Assembly: GCF_035046485.1 (NCBI RefSeq)
Contig: NC_085137.1
Location: forward strand, 502,468,536 to 502,532,535
Origin: Aedes albopictus
Lineage: Eukaryota > Arthropoda > Insecta > Diptera > Culicidae
DNA: 64,000 bases
Direction: 5' to 3'
Shown here: in pieces, positions 1-10,199 of the stretch
Numbering within the stretch: the first letter of the stretch is position 1
Layout: each line of letters opens with the position of its first letter
Program-made: the position numbers and the translations under genes
The notes under the pieces: generated by a model
The model's database searches: none
The model's input: only the letters and a program-made list of their open reading frames with translations
What the model was told of the DNA's origin: nothing

Positions 1-280
1 AATGTCCGCACCAAGGTCCGCACATACCGCAGTGCGAATATAGATTCGGATCACTACTTAGTCGCTGTATGCATGCGCTCAAAACTTTCGACAGTTATCA
101 CCACGCGTCAAAGTCGAACGCCGCGGCTCAACATCGAGCAGCTGCGTAACATAGAAGTGGCTCAAAACTACGCGTAATAGTTAGCAGTGGCCCTACCAAC
201 GGAAGAGCAGCTTGGCGCAGCTACACTTGAAGATGGCTGGAGGGACATCCGATCCGCCATGGGTAGTACCTCGGCTAACA
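1..280 (+). pseudogene. RTE endonuclease domain, C-terminal remnant
   Basis: Frame 1 from the first base reads the end of an EEP endonuclease, including the conserved SDHYL motif at about 49-63 that carries the catalytic histidine of this family. Two consecutive stops (TAA TAG) occur at 175-180, after which the same frame continues with recognisable element sequence. The frame is lost near 280-310, where a deletion joins it to the start of the reverse transcriptase. In intact relatives roughly 150-200 residues lie in that gap. The 5' part of the gene is outside the window. Confidence 0.75.
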
Positions 281-310
281 GATTTAGGAGTTTGTGCACA
301 GGACGAAAGA

Positions 311-1818
311 CCTCTAAGAGATTGAGGAGGAGGTTGGCCGGTTAAAAAACAACAAAGCCGCTGGAGCAGATCAACTACCAAGCGAGTTTCTAAAATACGA
401 TGGAGAAGCACTGGTGAGAGCACTACACTGGGTCATTACCAAGATTTGGGAGCAGGAAGTATTACCGGAGGAATGGATGGAAGGTATCGTGTGTCCCATC
501 TACAAAAAGGGCGACAAGTTGGATTGCGGGAATTACCGCGCGATCACACTACTGAGCGCTGCCTACAAGATACTCTCTCAAATTTTATGCCGCCGTCTAT
601 CACCGATTGCAAGAGAGTTCGTGGGGCAATGTCAGGCTGGATTCATGGGTGAATGCGCTACAACGGACCAGATGTTCGCCATCCGCCAGGTGTTGCAGAA
701 ATGCCGCGAATACAACGTGCCCACACATCACTTGTTCATCGATTTCAAATCGGCGTATGATACAATCGATCGAGAACAGCTATGGCAGATTATGCACGAA
801 TACGGATTCCCGGATAAACTGATACGTTTGATCAAGGCGACGATGAATCGAGTGATGTATTTACGTAGTTCGAGTATCAGGGACACTCTCGAGTCCCTTC
901 GAATCTCGCAGAGGGTTACGACAAGGTGATGGTCTTTCGTGCTTGTTGTTCAACATTGCGATAGAAGGTGTAATAACGAGAGCGGGGATAAACACGAGTG
1001 GGACGGTTTTCACGAAGTCCGTTCAGCTGCTTGGTTTCGCTGATGATATTGATATTATTGCTCGAAAATTTGAGACGATGGCGGAAACGTACATCCGACT
1101 AAAGAGTGAAGCCAGGCGAATCGGATTAGTCATTAATGTGTCGAAGACAAAGTACATGATAGCAAAGGGTTCCAGGGAGGAATCTCCGCGCCTGCCACCC
1201 CGAAGTTATATCGACGGTGATGAAATCGAGGCGGTTGAAGAATTCGTGTACTTGGGCTCACTGGTGACTGCCGACAACGATACCAGCAGAGAAATTCAGA
1301 GGCGCATTGTGGCAGGAAATCGTGCTTACTTTGGACTCCACAGAACTCTACTCTCCGTAACACGAAGTTAACCATCTACAAAACGCTGATTAGACCGGTC
1401 GTCCTCTATGGGCACATAACATGGACCCTACGTGCAGAGGATCAACGCGGCCTTGGAGTTTTCGAACGAAAGGTGTTGCGTAGTGCAGATGGAAGACGGG
1501 ACTTGGAGAAAGCGAACGAACCACGAGCTGCATCAGCTGCTGGGAGAACCAACCATCGTCCATACCGCGAAAATCGGGAGTCTACGGTGGGCGGGTCACG
1601 TCATCAGGATGTCGGATAGCAACCCGACTAAAATGGTTCTCGAGAGCCACCCGACCGGTACAAGAAGACGTGGAGCGCAGCGAGCTAGGTGGGTCGACCA
1701 AGTGGAGGACGATCTGCGGACCCTACGCAGAGTGCGGAACTGGAGACAAACAGCCATAGACCGAGTGGAATGGAGGCGGCTACTATGTACAGCAGAGGCC
1801 ACCCCGGCCTTAGCCTGA
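311..1818 (+). pseudogene. RTE reverse transcriptase and C-terminal domain, broken
   Basis: The frame opens near 311 with the LKNNKAAG signature that precedes RTE reverse transcriptases. It carries motif A (FIDFKSAYD, about 735-762), motif B (LRQGDG, about 916-934) and the catalytic FADD motif (about 1036-1047), followed by SKTKY and YLGSL. A single-base shift near 893-896 separates motif A from motif B, and further shifts occur near 1370-1430. The last part (1432-1818) holds the RTE C-terminal WVDQVEDDL and NWR motifs. All catalytic residues are visible, but the frame is interrupted at least three times, so no functional protein is expected. Confidence 0.8.
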
Positions 1819-1821
1819 CCG

Positions 1822-1833
1822 GTAAGTAAGTAA
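1822..1833 (+). repeat. GTAA tetranucleotide 3' tail of RTE element
   Basis: Three GTAA units directly follow the stop codon at about 1816-1818. RTE elements characteristically end in a very short untranslated region with a simple tetranucleotide repeat rather than poly(A). A second similar patch (TAAG units) lies at 2096-2107. Confidence 0.7.
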
Positions 1834-2157
1834 CTCCGGAGTTATGAACCGTGAACACTGGCAAGTAAACAATGGGAATTAAATAATGTGCAGCAAGCGA
1901 GTTATGCGTAGAGTAGAGAGTATCTATGGGAAAATCTTTTGTCCAGCCTTGGGATTATTGTTATCAGTTATTAATTTGGTAAAAGAATGAAAGTGAAAAA
2001 AATCTAAAACTAAAAATGGCGCGAGGCCATTTCTTCTAATATTTATTTTTATTCACTTTTGTAATAACGCCTGAAAGTATTTTTAAATGAAGATCTAAGT
2101 AAGTAAGCAGGACAGAACCGGTCCTGAAATTTGTGTAAATAGTGCGCACAGAGCCTA
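1834..2157. other. AT-rich intergenic stretch, no gene seen
   Basis: No coding signal is visible. The only structure is the TAAG patch at 2096-2107, which could be the tail of a second, almost completely lost RTE copy. Confidence 0.5.
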
Positions 2158-2300
2158 CCCAGTCAACCAGTCATCGTATAAGATGTTAAAGTGGAGGCGA
2201 TATGTGTACATTTTACATGCGCCTAAATGGAGGCATGTACGCATATGACCTTCACTTTATCATCTTATGCAACATCTTATACGATGACTGGTTGTCTGGG
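2158..2300. mobile_element. TA-flanked hairpin MITE (family with 23376-23519)
   Basis: The 143-bp sequence begins CCCAGTCAACCAGTCATCG and ends with the near-perfect reverse complement ending GGTTGTCTGGG. About 40 bp of each end pair. It is flanked by TA at 2156-2157 and 2301-2302, the target-site duplication of Tc1/mariner-type elements. No transposase is present. A second copy is found at 23376-23519. Confidence 0.85.
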
Positions 2301-2640
2301 TACCTGACCTGGGGCAGAACACTGTGCAAACGAGAGCAACTCTGATAAATTCGGAGTAACTCTAAATATTTTGAAATGATCGACGAAATTTGGCAAAAGA
2401 GATCCCCAATCGGGCAATGTGGTTGAGTTTTTATGTGGCATCAAACAATACATTCGTGAAAACGGGAGCAATCCGGGGGAATTCTGTAAAACTGTAAGAC
2501 GAAAGGTGCTCAGCGTCTTGTCCCAAGTACCTGGCACATCCTTAACACAATAGTCTTAATCACAAGACGTTTAAATTTAGCTGATTATCAGATTATCAAC
2601 AATCTTACAGCGAAGAAGCTACTCCAGATTTTTTTTCATT
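2301..2640. other. intergenic, nothing recognised
   Basis: I see no repeat structure, RNA gene or convincing reading frame here. A minus-strand frame of 86 codons at 2277-2537 overlaps the MITE end and is treated as chance. Confidence 0.5.
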
Positions 2641-2995
2641 AGGCACTGCTTTCGGGCTTCCTCCAGGGATTGTTTGAAAAATTTCTCAAGCATTAGCTCA
2701 AGATATTCCTGCTGGATTTTCACTAGAGGTTTCTACAGGTATTTTTCAAGAAATGTCTCCGTGAATATCCTCGGGAACTACTCCAAGCATTCCACCAGGG
2801 CTTGCTAAAAATATTCCTTCAGAAGCTTTTCAGGGGAGTACTCCGGGATTTCTCTATGAATCTCCTACGAGACTCCCCAGAGAATCGCCCCACGAATAAC
2901 TTCAGGGATTCTTCTAGTTGCTCATCCAGATACTCTTCCACGGTTGCTCGTAATCGCTTCAGAGTTTTCTCCAAGACTTTATTACGAAAAATATA
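2640..2995 (+). repeat. degenerate TTCC-type array
   Basis: Imperfect short units of the general form (C)TTCCTCCAGGGATT, spaced about 12-30 bp, repeat throughout. No two units are identical. Open frames here translate to monotonous NSSRN-like strings and are products of the repeat. Confidence 0.7.
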
Positions 2996-3530
2996 GAAGC
3001 ATTACAAATGTACATTAAAATATGACATTAAAGTGGAACATTACAAATGCGTAATATTATAGGACATCACACTTGGACAAATACAACACAGAACAGATAT
3101 TTTGCCCAGTTACTTACCTTAGTCGATAACAATTTCCGAACCCAGGATGACGAGGTTTCATAGTTGCTGTTGGTCCATCAGTCAAATCTTTTATTCGTGT
3201 TTTTCCTGGCTGTTTGCCTTTTGTTCGCATTAGTTGCTTTCATAGCTTGAGTTTTATCTAGGAATTTCTAATCCTAAGGGGGCATTCTGAATCAGACTTT
3301 AACGTGAGACTTCTACTCTTTGATGACCCTGTTAGGGAAGGGTCTACCTACACTTATGTGATAGTTGTTTTCTGCCCGAAATGACCTGGAAGTAGGCCTT
3401 CAAAAATGAGATTGCTGAGATCTCGTGGTGCTATTTAACTTCAGAACACTAAAAATGTGCAATAAACTTAGAAAAATGCTTCCATGTTAAAATAGTACAT
3501 TTAACACAAAAATAAAACTTGTAATAACTT
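2996..3530. other. spacer between arrays
   Basis: Unique-looking AT-rich sequence interrupts the array. No gene or terminal inverted repeat was recognised. Confidence 0.5.
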
Positions 3531-4640
3531 GCCTCAGGAATCTCCTCAGGAAGTTCAAGCAGTTCTTCAAGAATTGCTCCAGGGATTTCTCCATATATGC
3601 CTCTAATGTTGCGGATCTGGTTTGGTGGCATGCCTTTCACGCCGAGGACCTGGAATCGAATCTCCCGACAAACTCACAAAAATGTGAGTTCTTCCATCGG
3701 AATGATTCTTCAAGAAATGCTCCAAGGATTCCGTCAGCAATTACTCCAGAGATTCCTCCACAAATGGTTGTAGGGACACTTGCAGATATCGCTGCAGCAA
3801 ATGTCTTGAACATCTCCAGGGTTTTCTAACGGAAGTTGCTACAGGGATTTTCTACATGACTTCTTTAAGCATTTTCTCAAAGGATTTTTGAGTACTTGCT
3901 TCAGAGATAACTTCAGGACTTGTTTCATGAATTTCTTTAGAAATTGCTTCTAGACCTAAAGAAAAACAAAATTGCCCCTAAATTTTCAACAGGAGTTGCA
4001 TCAAAGAATTTTAGGAATTCCTAAAGACTTTACTCCAGGGAATACTCCAAGAATGGCTTTTGATACATCTTTATAGATTCATCCACAAAGTTTGCCAGAA
4101 AATACAAAAGAATTTCCTAGAAATGGATCCAGGGATTTCTTCAGGAATTTTTACATTTGGAATTGCTCCAGGGACTACTCTGCAGACTCCTCCATAAAAC
4201 GCTTTTGGGATTTTTCCAGTGCTTGCACTTTGGAGTACTTCAAGAGATGCTCCAATCACTCATCCATGCATTTCTCCCGAAATTCCTCACGAAACTGTTC
4301 CAGGGATTACTGCTGGAGCTGAATTCAACTTTTTTTTTAGCAATTATTCAAGAAATTTCTTCATAAACTCTTCAAGAAATTGCCACAGACATTTCTCCAT
4401 GATTTCTTAAAAAAAATCGATCTAGGGATATGTTAATGAATTTCAAAAGTTGGTGCAAATGTTCCATTAAAAAAGATACCAGAAGTTCTTCCACAGATTC
4501 CTGCATGAATTAATCCATGAGTTTCTGCAGGAACTGCTCCAGACATTGCAGCAGAACTTCGTCCATAGTATTTTTCTAGAGATGCCGCAAAAATTGTTCC
4601 AAGAATTGCCACAGTGATGCTTAAAGATATTGTTCGAACT
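3531..4640 (+). repeat. degenerate TTCC-type array, second block
   Basis: Same short-unit array as at 2640-2995, with units such as CTCCAGGGATT and GAATTCCT, pyrimidine-rich on this strand. It is interrupted by a SINE fragment at 3611-3703. Polarity reverses after 4850. Confidence 0.7.
3611..3703 (+). mobile_element. tRNA-derived SINE fragment (family of 40014 and 48864)
   Basis: Sequence matches the head and middle of the SINEs at 40014-40224 and 48864-49043. It includes the CGCCGAGGACCTGG segment, a B-box-like GAATCGAATC and the downstream CAAAAATGTGAGTTCTTCC block. Both ends are lost in the array. Confidence 0.7.
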
Positions 4641-4730
4641 CAGTTATAGTTTTTGGGAATTTGATACAATCGGGCCAAAAAGAGTGATATGAGACTAGTT
4701 TACAGAGAGGGTTTCCCATCATTCTAATCA

Positions 4731-4850
4731 CTACTCGTGGAGCCTCGTAGCCGCGCGGTTTGGGTCACCCAGCTTCTAATCGCACCATGCTGTGGGGTGA
4801 GGGTTCGATTCCCGCTAAGGCCGATGTAACTTTTTGTGAGAATGAAAAAC
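4731..4850 (+). mobile_element. tRNA-derived SINE head, separate family
   Basis: A-box-like TAGCCGCGCGG at 4748-4758 and a perfect B box, GGTTCGATTCC, at 4802-4812 are spaced as in a tRNA. The acceptor and anticodon stems do not fold as a functional tRNA, and the sequence continues into a GAGAATGAAAAACTAC tail, so I read it as a SINE. It sits at the point where the surrounding arrays change strand polarity. Confidence 0.6.
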
Positions 4851-4859
4851 TACAGGAGA

Positions 4860-7460
4860 AATCTTTCCAGAGAGTCTGAGATCTCGAGCTGGAGCAGTTC
4901 CGCGATGATGAATGAAATCCCCAGAGAAACTTCGGGAAAAATCCTGATAAACACTTCTGGAAGGCTTCGGGAAGAACTTTTGAAGAACATTTGGGTGGAA
5001 CTTCTGTAAAAAACCCGGGAGAATCTCTGGTTGGAGAAATCCCGAGAAATCACGAAAGGAATCCAAGGAGGAGATGAGGTACAAATTCACGAACGAATCC
5101 TGAAAGAATAGAGGTTCAGTTTTCAGAATTTCCTACACGAAAACCTTGAAGAATTCTTCCAGGTGTATTGTCATATTTTCTACCGGAGTAACCCTATGGG
5201 ATTTCTTCTACAAGTTACTGCAGGGGTTTCTTCAAGAAATTCAGAAGATGCAATTTTAGGATTTTTTTTCATTATTTTTTTTGTTGTCTGTATTCTTTCG
5301 GGGATACGACTGAGGTTATGTACTATTACGGATTGGCTTCGCAGTCTTAAGGGAAAAACACTGAAAACACTAGTTTTTGATTATTACCGACGTTTCAACC
5401 TGTTTGGGACCTTTTTTAAGGGTTCAATCTTTAAGGTTTTCTGGTTAAAAGCAGTTTTGCTAAACTTGAAAAGTCATACGTTCGTCTTGGTTCAGATTTA
5501 GTCCGATCGAGTATGGACCATCGTGATGAGGACATACTGTTTCTTTTCCAGCGGTCTGGAGTTCGAGTTCTATCTTCATGGTGCAAGATCCTTTAAAATT
5601 TCCAAGGATTTTTTTCAAGAGATCTTCCAGTATTTTTGTGCAATTTCTGTGAGAGCGTCCGAAAAAATCCCTGCAGAAATTTCTGAAAGAATCCCAGTAC
5701 AAATTTTTAACAGAACCGCAGGAGGGCTTTCCAAAAAGAATAATTGTAGGAATTTCTGCAGGAATTCCTCAAGAAACTCTTGGAAGAATTGACAAAAGAG
5801 TCTCGAAAAATTGACAAAAGAGTCTATGTGGGATTATTTTCAAGAGAATTTTAGAGGAATTTCTGGAGTTCCATGGAAGCACTTTTGAAGAATCCGTTAC
5901 TGAAATTCCAGAAGAAATCTCTACAATTCTGAAATGTTTCTGGAATTATATTTTAAGGAATTTCAGACGGAAGTTTTGAAGAAATTTACAGTAAAATTCA
6001 TGACAATTTTTAAGAAAATTTCTTGAATGAATATCTAATGGAACAAATGAAGAAATCCCTGGGAAATTTTTGAAAGAATCCCAGGAGGTATTTATGAAAA
6101 CTGTCCTGAAGAAAATGTTTGAAAAACTCCTCGAGAAACTCTTTGTGTAATACCTAGAAAAGCTTATTGAGTAATTTTAAGTTTTTTTTAAGCTGTAAAA
6201 AAATTTCTGAAACAATTCCTGGCAAAGTTTCAAAAAGTGCCCATGGAAATTCTTAGAGATTTTTATGTGGGAATATTTTAAGGTTGCCCTGAAACGATTT
6301 CCTTAAGTATCCCTGAAAGAATTTCTGAAGAAACTGATCGAGGAGCATCTGAAAAAAATCTTGGTAAATTTTCAGACCGAGTCCATGGAGTAGAATTTGA
6401 AGGATTTCATGAAGCAATTTTGGAAGATTGCTAAACGGAATCCTTGAAAAAATCATGGAACAATCTCGTAGAGTTTCTTAAAAAATCGTCAAAAAAATTT
6501 CTAAAAGAATCCCTGGAAGAATATCTGAAGGGAACTTTGAAAGAATTGTGGAATATTTTCTAATTCTTTTAAAAAAGAAAGAGCTTTTGATTTTCTGAAG
6601 CCATCGCTGAAAGCATTTCGGAAACCAAAGGTACATGATTTTCTGAAAGATTTCTCGTATAAATTTCGAATGAAACTATGGAGGAATTTCTGAGGTAATC
6701 CATCATGACAGTTTTTCTAGAGGAATGCTTCGATAAATTTCTGGAGGTTCCTCTGAAGGAAAATCTAGATAAATTTTTGAAGCATGGAAGATGTTCTAGA
6801 AGCACAGACAAAAGAAAACCGTAAAAGTCTTCTTGAATAGAATTTCAAGAAGATTTTCTAAAGGATTTCATGGAGAGGCAGGAAATAGCTCCAATTGGAA
6901 TCCAAGAAAGGTTTTATAAAGGAGTTGGTACATAAGATTCTGGTGTAATCCCTAGATTTTTTTTTTGATAAATTTTGAAGGAAAATATGATTTTCTCTAA
7001 AGAAATCTTTGTAGGAATTTTCAGAGAAATCTTTCTGAAGAAATTTTTGGCTGAATTTCTTAAAAATTCTATGAAAGACTTCACGAAAAGCTAGAAATAG
7101 CTAAGAGTACCTGGAGATTTTACTTTACAGGAATCCGTAGTGGATTTTCTAAAAATAAGGTGTTCCAAATGAATCCTCCGATACGTCTCTGGAGGAATCT
7201 CTCGAAGAATTACTGAAGAAATTCGTGGAGCAATTTTTGGTGAAATGTCAGAGGAATATCCAGTGTAAAATCTGAATTGATCCCTATAAAAATCAAAGAA
7301 ATTCCTGAATTAAATTTCAGAATAAAGATACACATAAATAGATTTTTTGAGTCCGTGGAGGAATTTCTAAGGGAATTTGTGGGACCTTGAATACATTTTT
7401 CAAGAGCTCCCGTGTTTTGAAAGAATAACTGAAATATTTATTTTAATTGGAGGGATTCCT
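4860..7460 (-). repeat. degenerate array, opposite polarity (GGAA-type)
   Basis: Units such as GGAATTTCTGAAGGAAT and GAATCCCTGAAAGAATTT are the reverse complement of the TTCC-type units upstream. The array is continuous except for a less repetitive stretch at about 5240-5540. None of its frames is a credible gene. Confidence 0.7.
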
Positions 7461-7587
7461 AAAAAAAAATCATTGGTTGTAGTCCCTACATCGGGTTTCG
7501 AACTACTTGGGCACCTGCGTCAATTCCCGGCACCTCACAGCAAAACAAATCAAAATATCACTTGCCGCGTATTTTCCAAACGCACTA

Positions 7588-7827
7588 CCGTCAAGGCGCC
7601 ATTCACCGTGGGGGCTCCATTCACCGTGTGCCTTCGAATATTTTTTCATTATTTCCATATTATGATTGAATGATATGACAATTTCCATTCAATTTCACCA
7701 ATACAATGTTGTATTGGTGAAATTGATGGGAAATTGTCATATCATTCAATCATAATATGGAAATAATGAAAAAATATTCGAAGGCACACGGTGAATGGAG
7801 CCCCCACGGTGAATGGCGCCTTGACGG
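7588..7827. mobile_element. near-perfect hairpin MITE, CACCGTG family, short member
   Basis: The 240-bp element is one long inverted repeat. It starts CCGTCAAGGCGCCATTCACC and ends with its reverse complement, with the axis near 7708 (ACAATGTTGTATTGG). TA flanks it at 7586-7587 and 7828-7829, as in Tc1/mariner MITEs. The arms differ at only a few positions, which suggests recent formation. A longer relative is at 44846-45600. Confidence 0.9.
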
Positions 7828-7829
7828 TA

Positions 7830-8516
7830 CAATAGGTTATCATCTCCCGCAATATTTCCGCAACGGGATCCACAGTCAATGAGCTACACATTCACTCTGA
7901 AGCCGCATATGTAAGTGTTCAAAACAACTATTACACGCACGCGAGTGCACTTCGTCAGCACAAAGATGGGTACCGAAGTGATTTCCCATTCGATTGCTGG
8001 AAGTTCGGCACTGGTGCCGGGAATTGGTGCTGGATTAGGTGCAGTAAACTCGTTCAAAATCAACTTTCCAGCTGAAATCTTTACAACATTCCCTGTAACA
8101 ACAAGTTCACGCAATAAAGTATCGTATTCAGATGGAAAAACTAGGAGTGTGTAATGTCTGAGACATAACCGCAATGTTGACGTAGGACTAATTGTTAACG
8201 CATAATAAAGAATTTGGGGCTCACAGATGAAGTAAACGTGTATCTATTCAGCAAAAATAACGGCCAGAGTAAAATCACTATATGCTAAAGACTCGAAATC
8301 TGGCGATTGTTGCTGGTAATGATGATTCCCGTATCATGACGATGATGCTGCCGAGCAATGCCTTTAAAGCACATTTGACAGGTATCCTACTCGATTGGAA
8401 TGACATTGACAGTAAATTTGGAATTTCAAATACCAAATATACAGCGGTGTATATTTAGTATAAAAATTAAATTTTATCGATAAACTAAACTATAAAAATT
8501 AGAATTAGTTGAATTT
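7830..8516. other. unique spacer
   Basis: No repeat or coding signature is visible. Overlapping frames of 79-96 codons on both strands at 7884-8174 look like chance frames. Confidence 0.4.
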
Positions 8517-8564
8517 TTAGAAATAATTGAATAATGCTCCAAATAACTCTTTCGGAAGCTTTGG

Positions 8565-8580
8565 GGCCCTTAAAAGAACC
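8565..8580 (-). terminator. histone-type 3' stem-loop with downstream element
   Basis: On the minus strand the sequence is GGTTCT-TTTA-AGGGCC, a 6-bp stem (two G-U pairs) with a 4-base loop. This fits the replication-dependent histone mRNA consensus. It is preceded by ACCAAAAT and followed about 15 bases later by GAAAGAGTTAT (8536-8546), resembling the purine-rich element that pairs with U7 snRNA. Confidence 0.65.
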
Positions 8581-8622
8581 ATTTTGGTATAATTCATTGC
8601 CACCCATGCCGCCACCACCGAT

Positions 8623-9371
8623 TGATCCGAAAAGAATCGAGGCTTCATTGGACAGAGGGCGGTGCCACCCGCTTGCTCATCCGTTGAAGCGGATCTTTTT
8701 TGGGATCTTGCTGCTGCTGCCGCCGGCAATCCAAGAAAGAATCGGGGCCCCGGCAAACGAAAAGTGACGCCAATCGAATTTTCGTTTGCCGAGGCGGATT
8801 TTTCTTTGGATGTTGCTTCCGCTACTGCCTCCACTGCCGATGGATCCGAAAAGAATCGAGGCTTCATTGGACAGAGGGCGGTGCCACCCGCTTGCTCATC
8901 CGTTGAAGCGGATCTTTTTTGGGATCTCGCTGCTGCTGCCGCCGGCAATCCATGAAAGAATCGGGGCCCCGGCAAACGAAAAGTGACGCCAATCGAATTT
9001 TCGTTTGCCGAGGCGGATTTTTCTTTGGATGTTGCTTCCGCTGCTGCCTCCACTGCCGATGGATCCGAAAAGAATCGAGGCTTCATTGGACAGAGGGCGG
9101 TGCCACCCGCTTGCTCATCCGTTGAAGCGGATCTTTTTTGGGATCTTGCTGCTGCTGCCGCCGGCAATCCATGAAAGAATCGGGGCCCCGGCAAACGAAA
9201 AGTGACGCCAATCGAATTTTCGTTTGCCGAGGCGGATTTTTCTTTGGATGTTGCTTCCGCTGCTGCCTCCACTGCCGATGGATCCGAAAAGAATCGAGGC
9301 TTCATTGGACAGAGGGCGGTGCCACCCGCTTGCTCATCCGTTGAAGCGGATCTTTTTTGGGATCTTGCTGC
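8623..9371. repeat. 219-bp tandem repeat, about 3.4 copies
   Basis: GGATCCGA recurs at exactly 219-bp spacing (8842, 9061, 9280; diverged at 8623). Copies differ at only a few bases, for example CTACTGCC versus CTGCTGCC. The period is a multiple of three and the minus frame stays open through every copy. Confidence 0.95.
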
Positions 9372-9436
9372 CGCTCGGTGCTGTCCGTCCGCTGCTGTGT
9401 GTGCCGATGAAATGATCGAAATGAGTGTGTGCACCA

Positions 9437-9489
9437 CTTATATAAGTTTCGTCGTGTCGCCTCACAGAACTATACTTGATTGTGATTGG
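9437..9489 (-). promoter_or_regulatory. TATA and CCAAT promoter motifs for the 8517-9437 unit
   Basis: Minus strand reads ACCAATCACAATC at about 9478-9490 and, about 40 bases on, CTTATATAAG at 9437-9446. A TCATTTC initiator-like motif lies about 30 bases below the TATA box. The CCAATCACRATC block is shared with the promoter near 11403. Confidence 0.6.
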
Positions 9490-9524
9490 TTGGGTAAGAC
9501 TGATCTCGAGCTTTTACTAATTTT

Positions 9525-9611
9525 CAGCTCCAGCCTCAGTCAAGGCACATCATTCAATTGAGCCCCAGCTAGGAAGCATAAATTTGTGGTGTTGTAGGTT
9601 TAAAGCTTTTA
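9525..9611 (+). repeat. interspersed repeat, copy 1 (copy 2 at 15731)
   Basis: About 87 bp from CAGCTCCAGCCTCAGTCAAG to AAAGCTTTTA are nearly identical to 15731-15819. Its class is unknown; the GCAGGTTCAAAGC segment of copy 2 is B-box-like but I see no A box. Confidence 0.75.
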
Positions 9612-9780
9612 CCATAGTTGATGACGTCAAACCCGACATCAACCTATCATTCACCTATTTTGATTTTAGCCACCAAACCTAACATAGACCCAATAGTTGA
9701 TCGATGTTGGTCCAACAGTGGCCCAACATTCGATAAAAATTGACCCGACTTTAACCCGACATTCGACATTTTTTCAGTCT
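9612..9780. other. AACCCGACAT-rich insertion in the histone-like cluster
   Basis: Short motifs AACCCGACAT and CCCAACATTCGA recur several times. The stretch interrupts what would be the transcribed part downstream (minus strand) of the promoter at 9795-9925. Confidence 0.4.
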
Positions 9781-9794
9781 GGCGGAATCCAGAA

Positions 9795-9925
9795 AGAAAT
9801 CAGAGGGAACAGCTTTTATACCCCTAGATTAGCAGATGCAGCTCCTCCCATTCGGCTGGCTTTCCAGAATATTTCATTTGCATGGCCCGCCCCGCCTGCT
9901 TCAGACGCTTCAAACGATTAATCAA
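9795..9925 (-). promoter_or_regulatory. orphan histone-like promoter (octamer plus TATA)
   Basis: Minus strand holds the octamer ATGCAAAT at 9876-9883, a GC-rich GGCGGGGCGGGCC block beside it and GGTATAAAAGCT at about 9812-9822. The octamer is typical of H2B-class histone promoters. The region is about 90% identical by eye to 10437-10590, an offset of about 641 bp, so the two are tandem duplicates. Its own coding part is disrupted. Confidence 0.55.
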
Positions 9926-10183
9926 CCCAGAAATGGAAAAAAAAATCATTATGCGTTGAAGTAAACAAAATATTGGATGATTTAGATCATTTTAATTCGA
10001 AAATTGTTAGAGTTAAACAATGTTTTACGGAAAATAGTTCTGATAGGGTAATGCGTTGCTGAATTCTGGGTGGAACCATTAGTGGCCGGAATTCAATCAT
10101 TCATTTTTCGGGTGAACCACACTTTTCTCGATTGATGGAGTAAAATTATCTGATTTACAACTCTTGAAGAATCATTTTTTGGT

Positions 10184-10199
10184 GATCCTGATAAGGACC
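10184..10199 (-). terminator. histone-type 3' stem-loop, second unit
   Basis: Minus strand GGTCCT-TATC-AGGATC followed by ACCAAAAA, a 6-bp stem with one G-U pair and a 4-base loop. The canonical ACCA follows the stem. CAAGAGTTGTAAATC lies about 17 bases downstream (10152-10166) and could pair with the U7 snRNA 5' end. Confidence 0.7.

Larger units (their letters stand above)
1..1833 (+). mobile_element. RTE-clade non-LTR retrotransposon, 5' cut by window edge, decayed
   Basis: Conceptual translation in shifting frames gives the end of an apurinic-type (EEP) endonuclease, then a reverse transcriptase, then the basic C-terminal domain of RTE elements. The order and the very short 3' end with GTAA repeats match the RTE clade, which includes Jam-type elements of Aedes and BovB. 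The copy lacks most of the linker between endonuclease and reverse transcriptase and has stops and frameshifts, so it is dead. It belongs to a different subfamily from the copy at 59.6-62.7 kb, because the shared motifs differ at many residues. Confidence 0.85.
8517..9437 (-). pseudogene. repeat-containing open frame of unknown function in a histone-like transcription unit
   Basis: I do not recognise this protein. The minus frame is open for about 306 codons and consists mainly of a 73-residue repeat, itself two related halves of about 36 residues. One half reads SQKRSASTDEQAGG...KPRFFSD and the other SKEKSASANEN...GPRFFHG. The first ATG in frame is at about 9305; the track-length frame has no upstream ATG. 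Upstream lie a TATA box and a CCAAT box, downstream a histone-type stem-loop. The stop at 8517 lies beyond the stem-loop (8565-8580), so a message cleaved there would have no stop codon. That argues for a relic or non-coding transcript. Alternatives are a young repeat-expanded gene or a decayed histone gene. Confidence 0.4.

Noticed and set aside
4748..4812. Functional tRNA gene on the plus strand
   Set aside because: B box is perfect but the cloverleaf does not close; SINE-like continuation is present.
7588..7827. microRNA precursor
   Set aside because: The hairpin is far too long and perfect, and it has transposon tips with a TA duplication; it is a MITE, although it could yield siRNAs.
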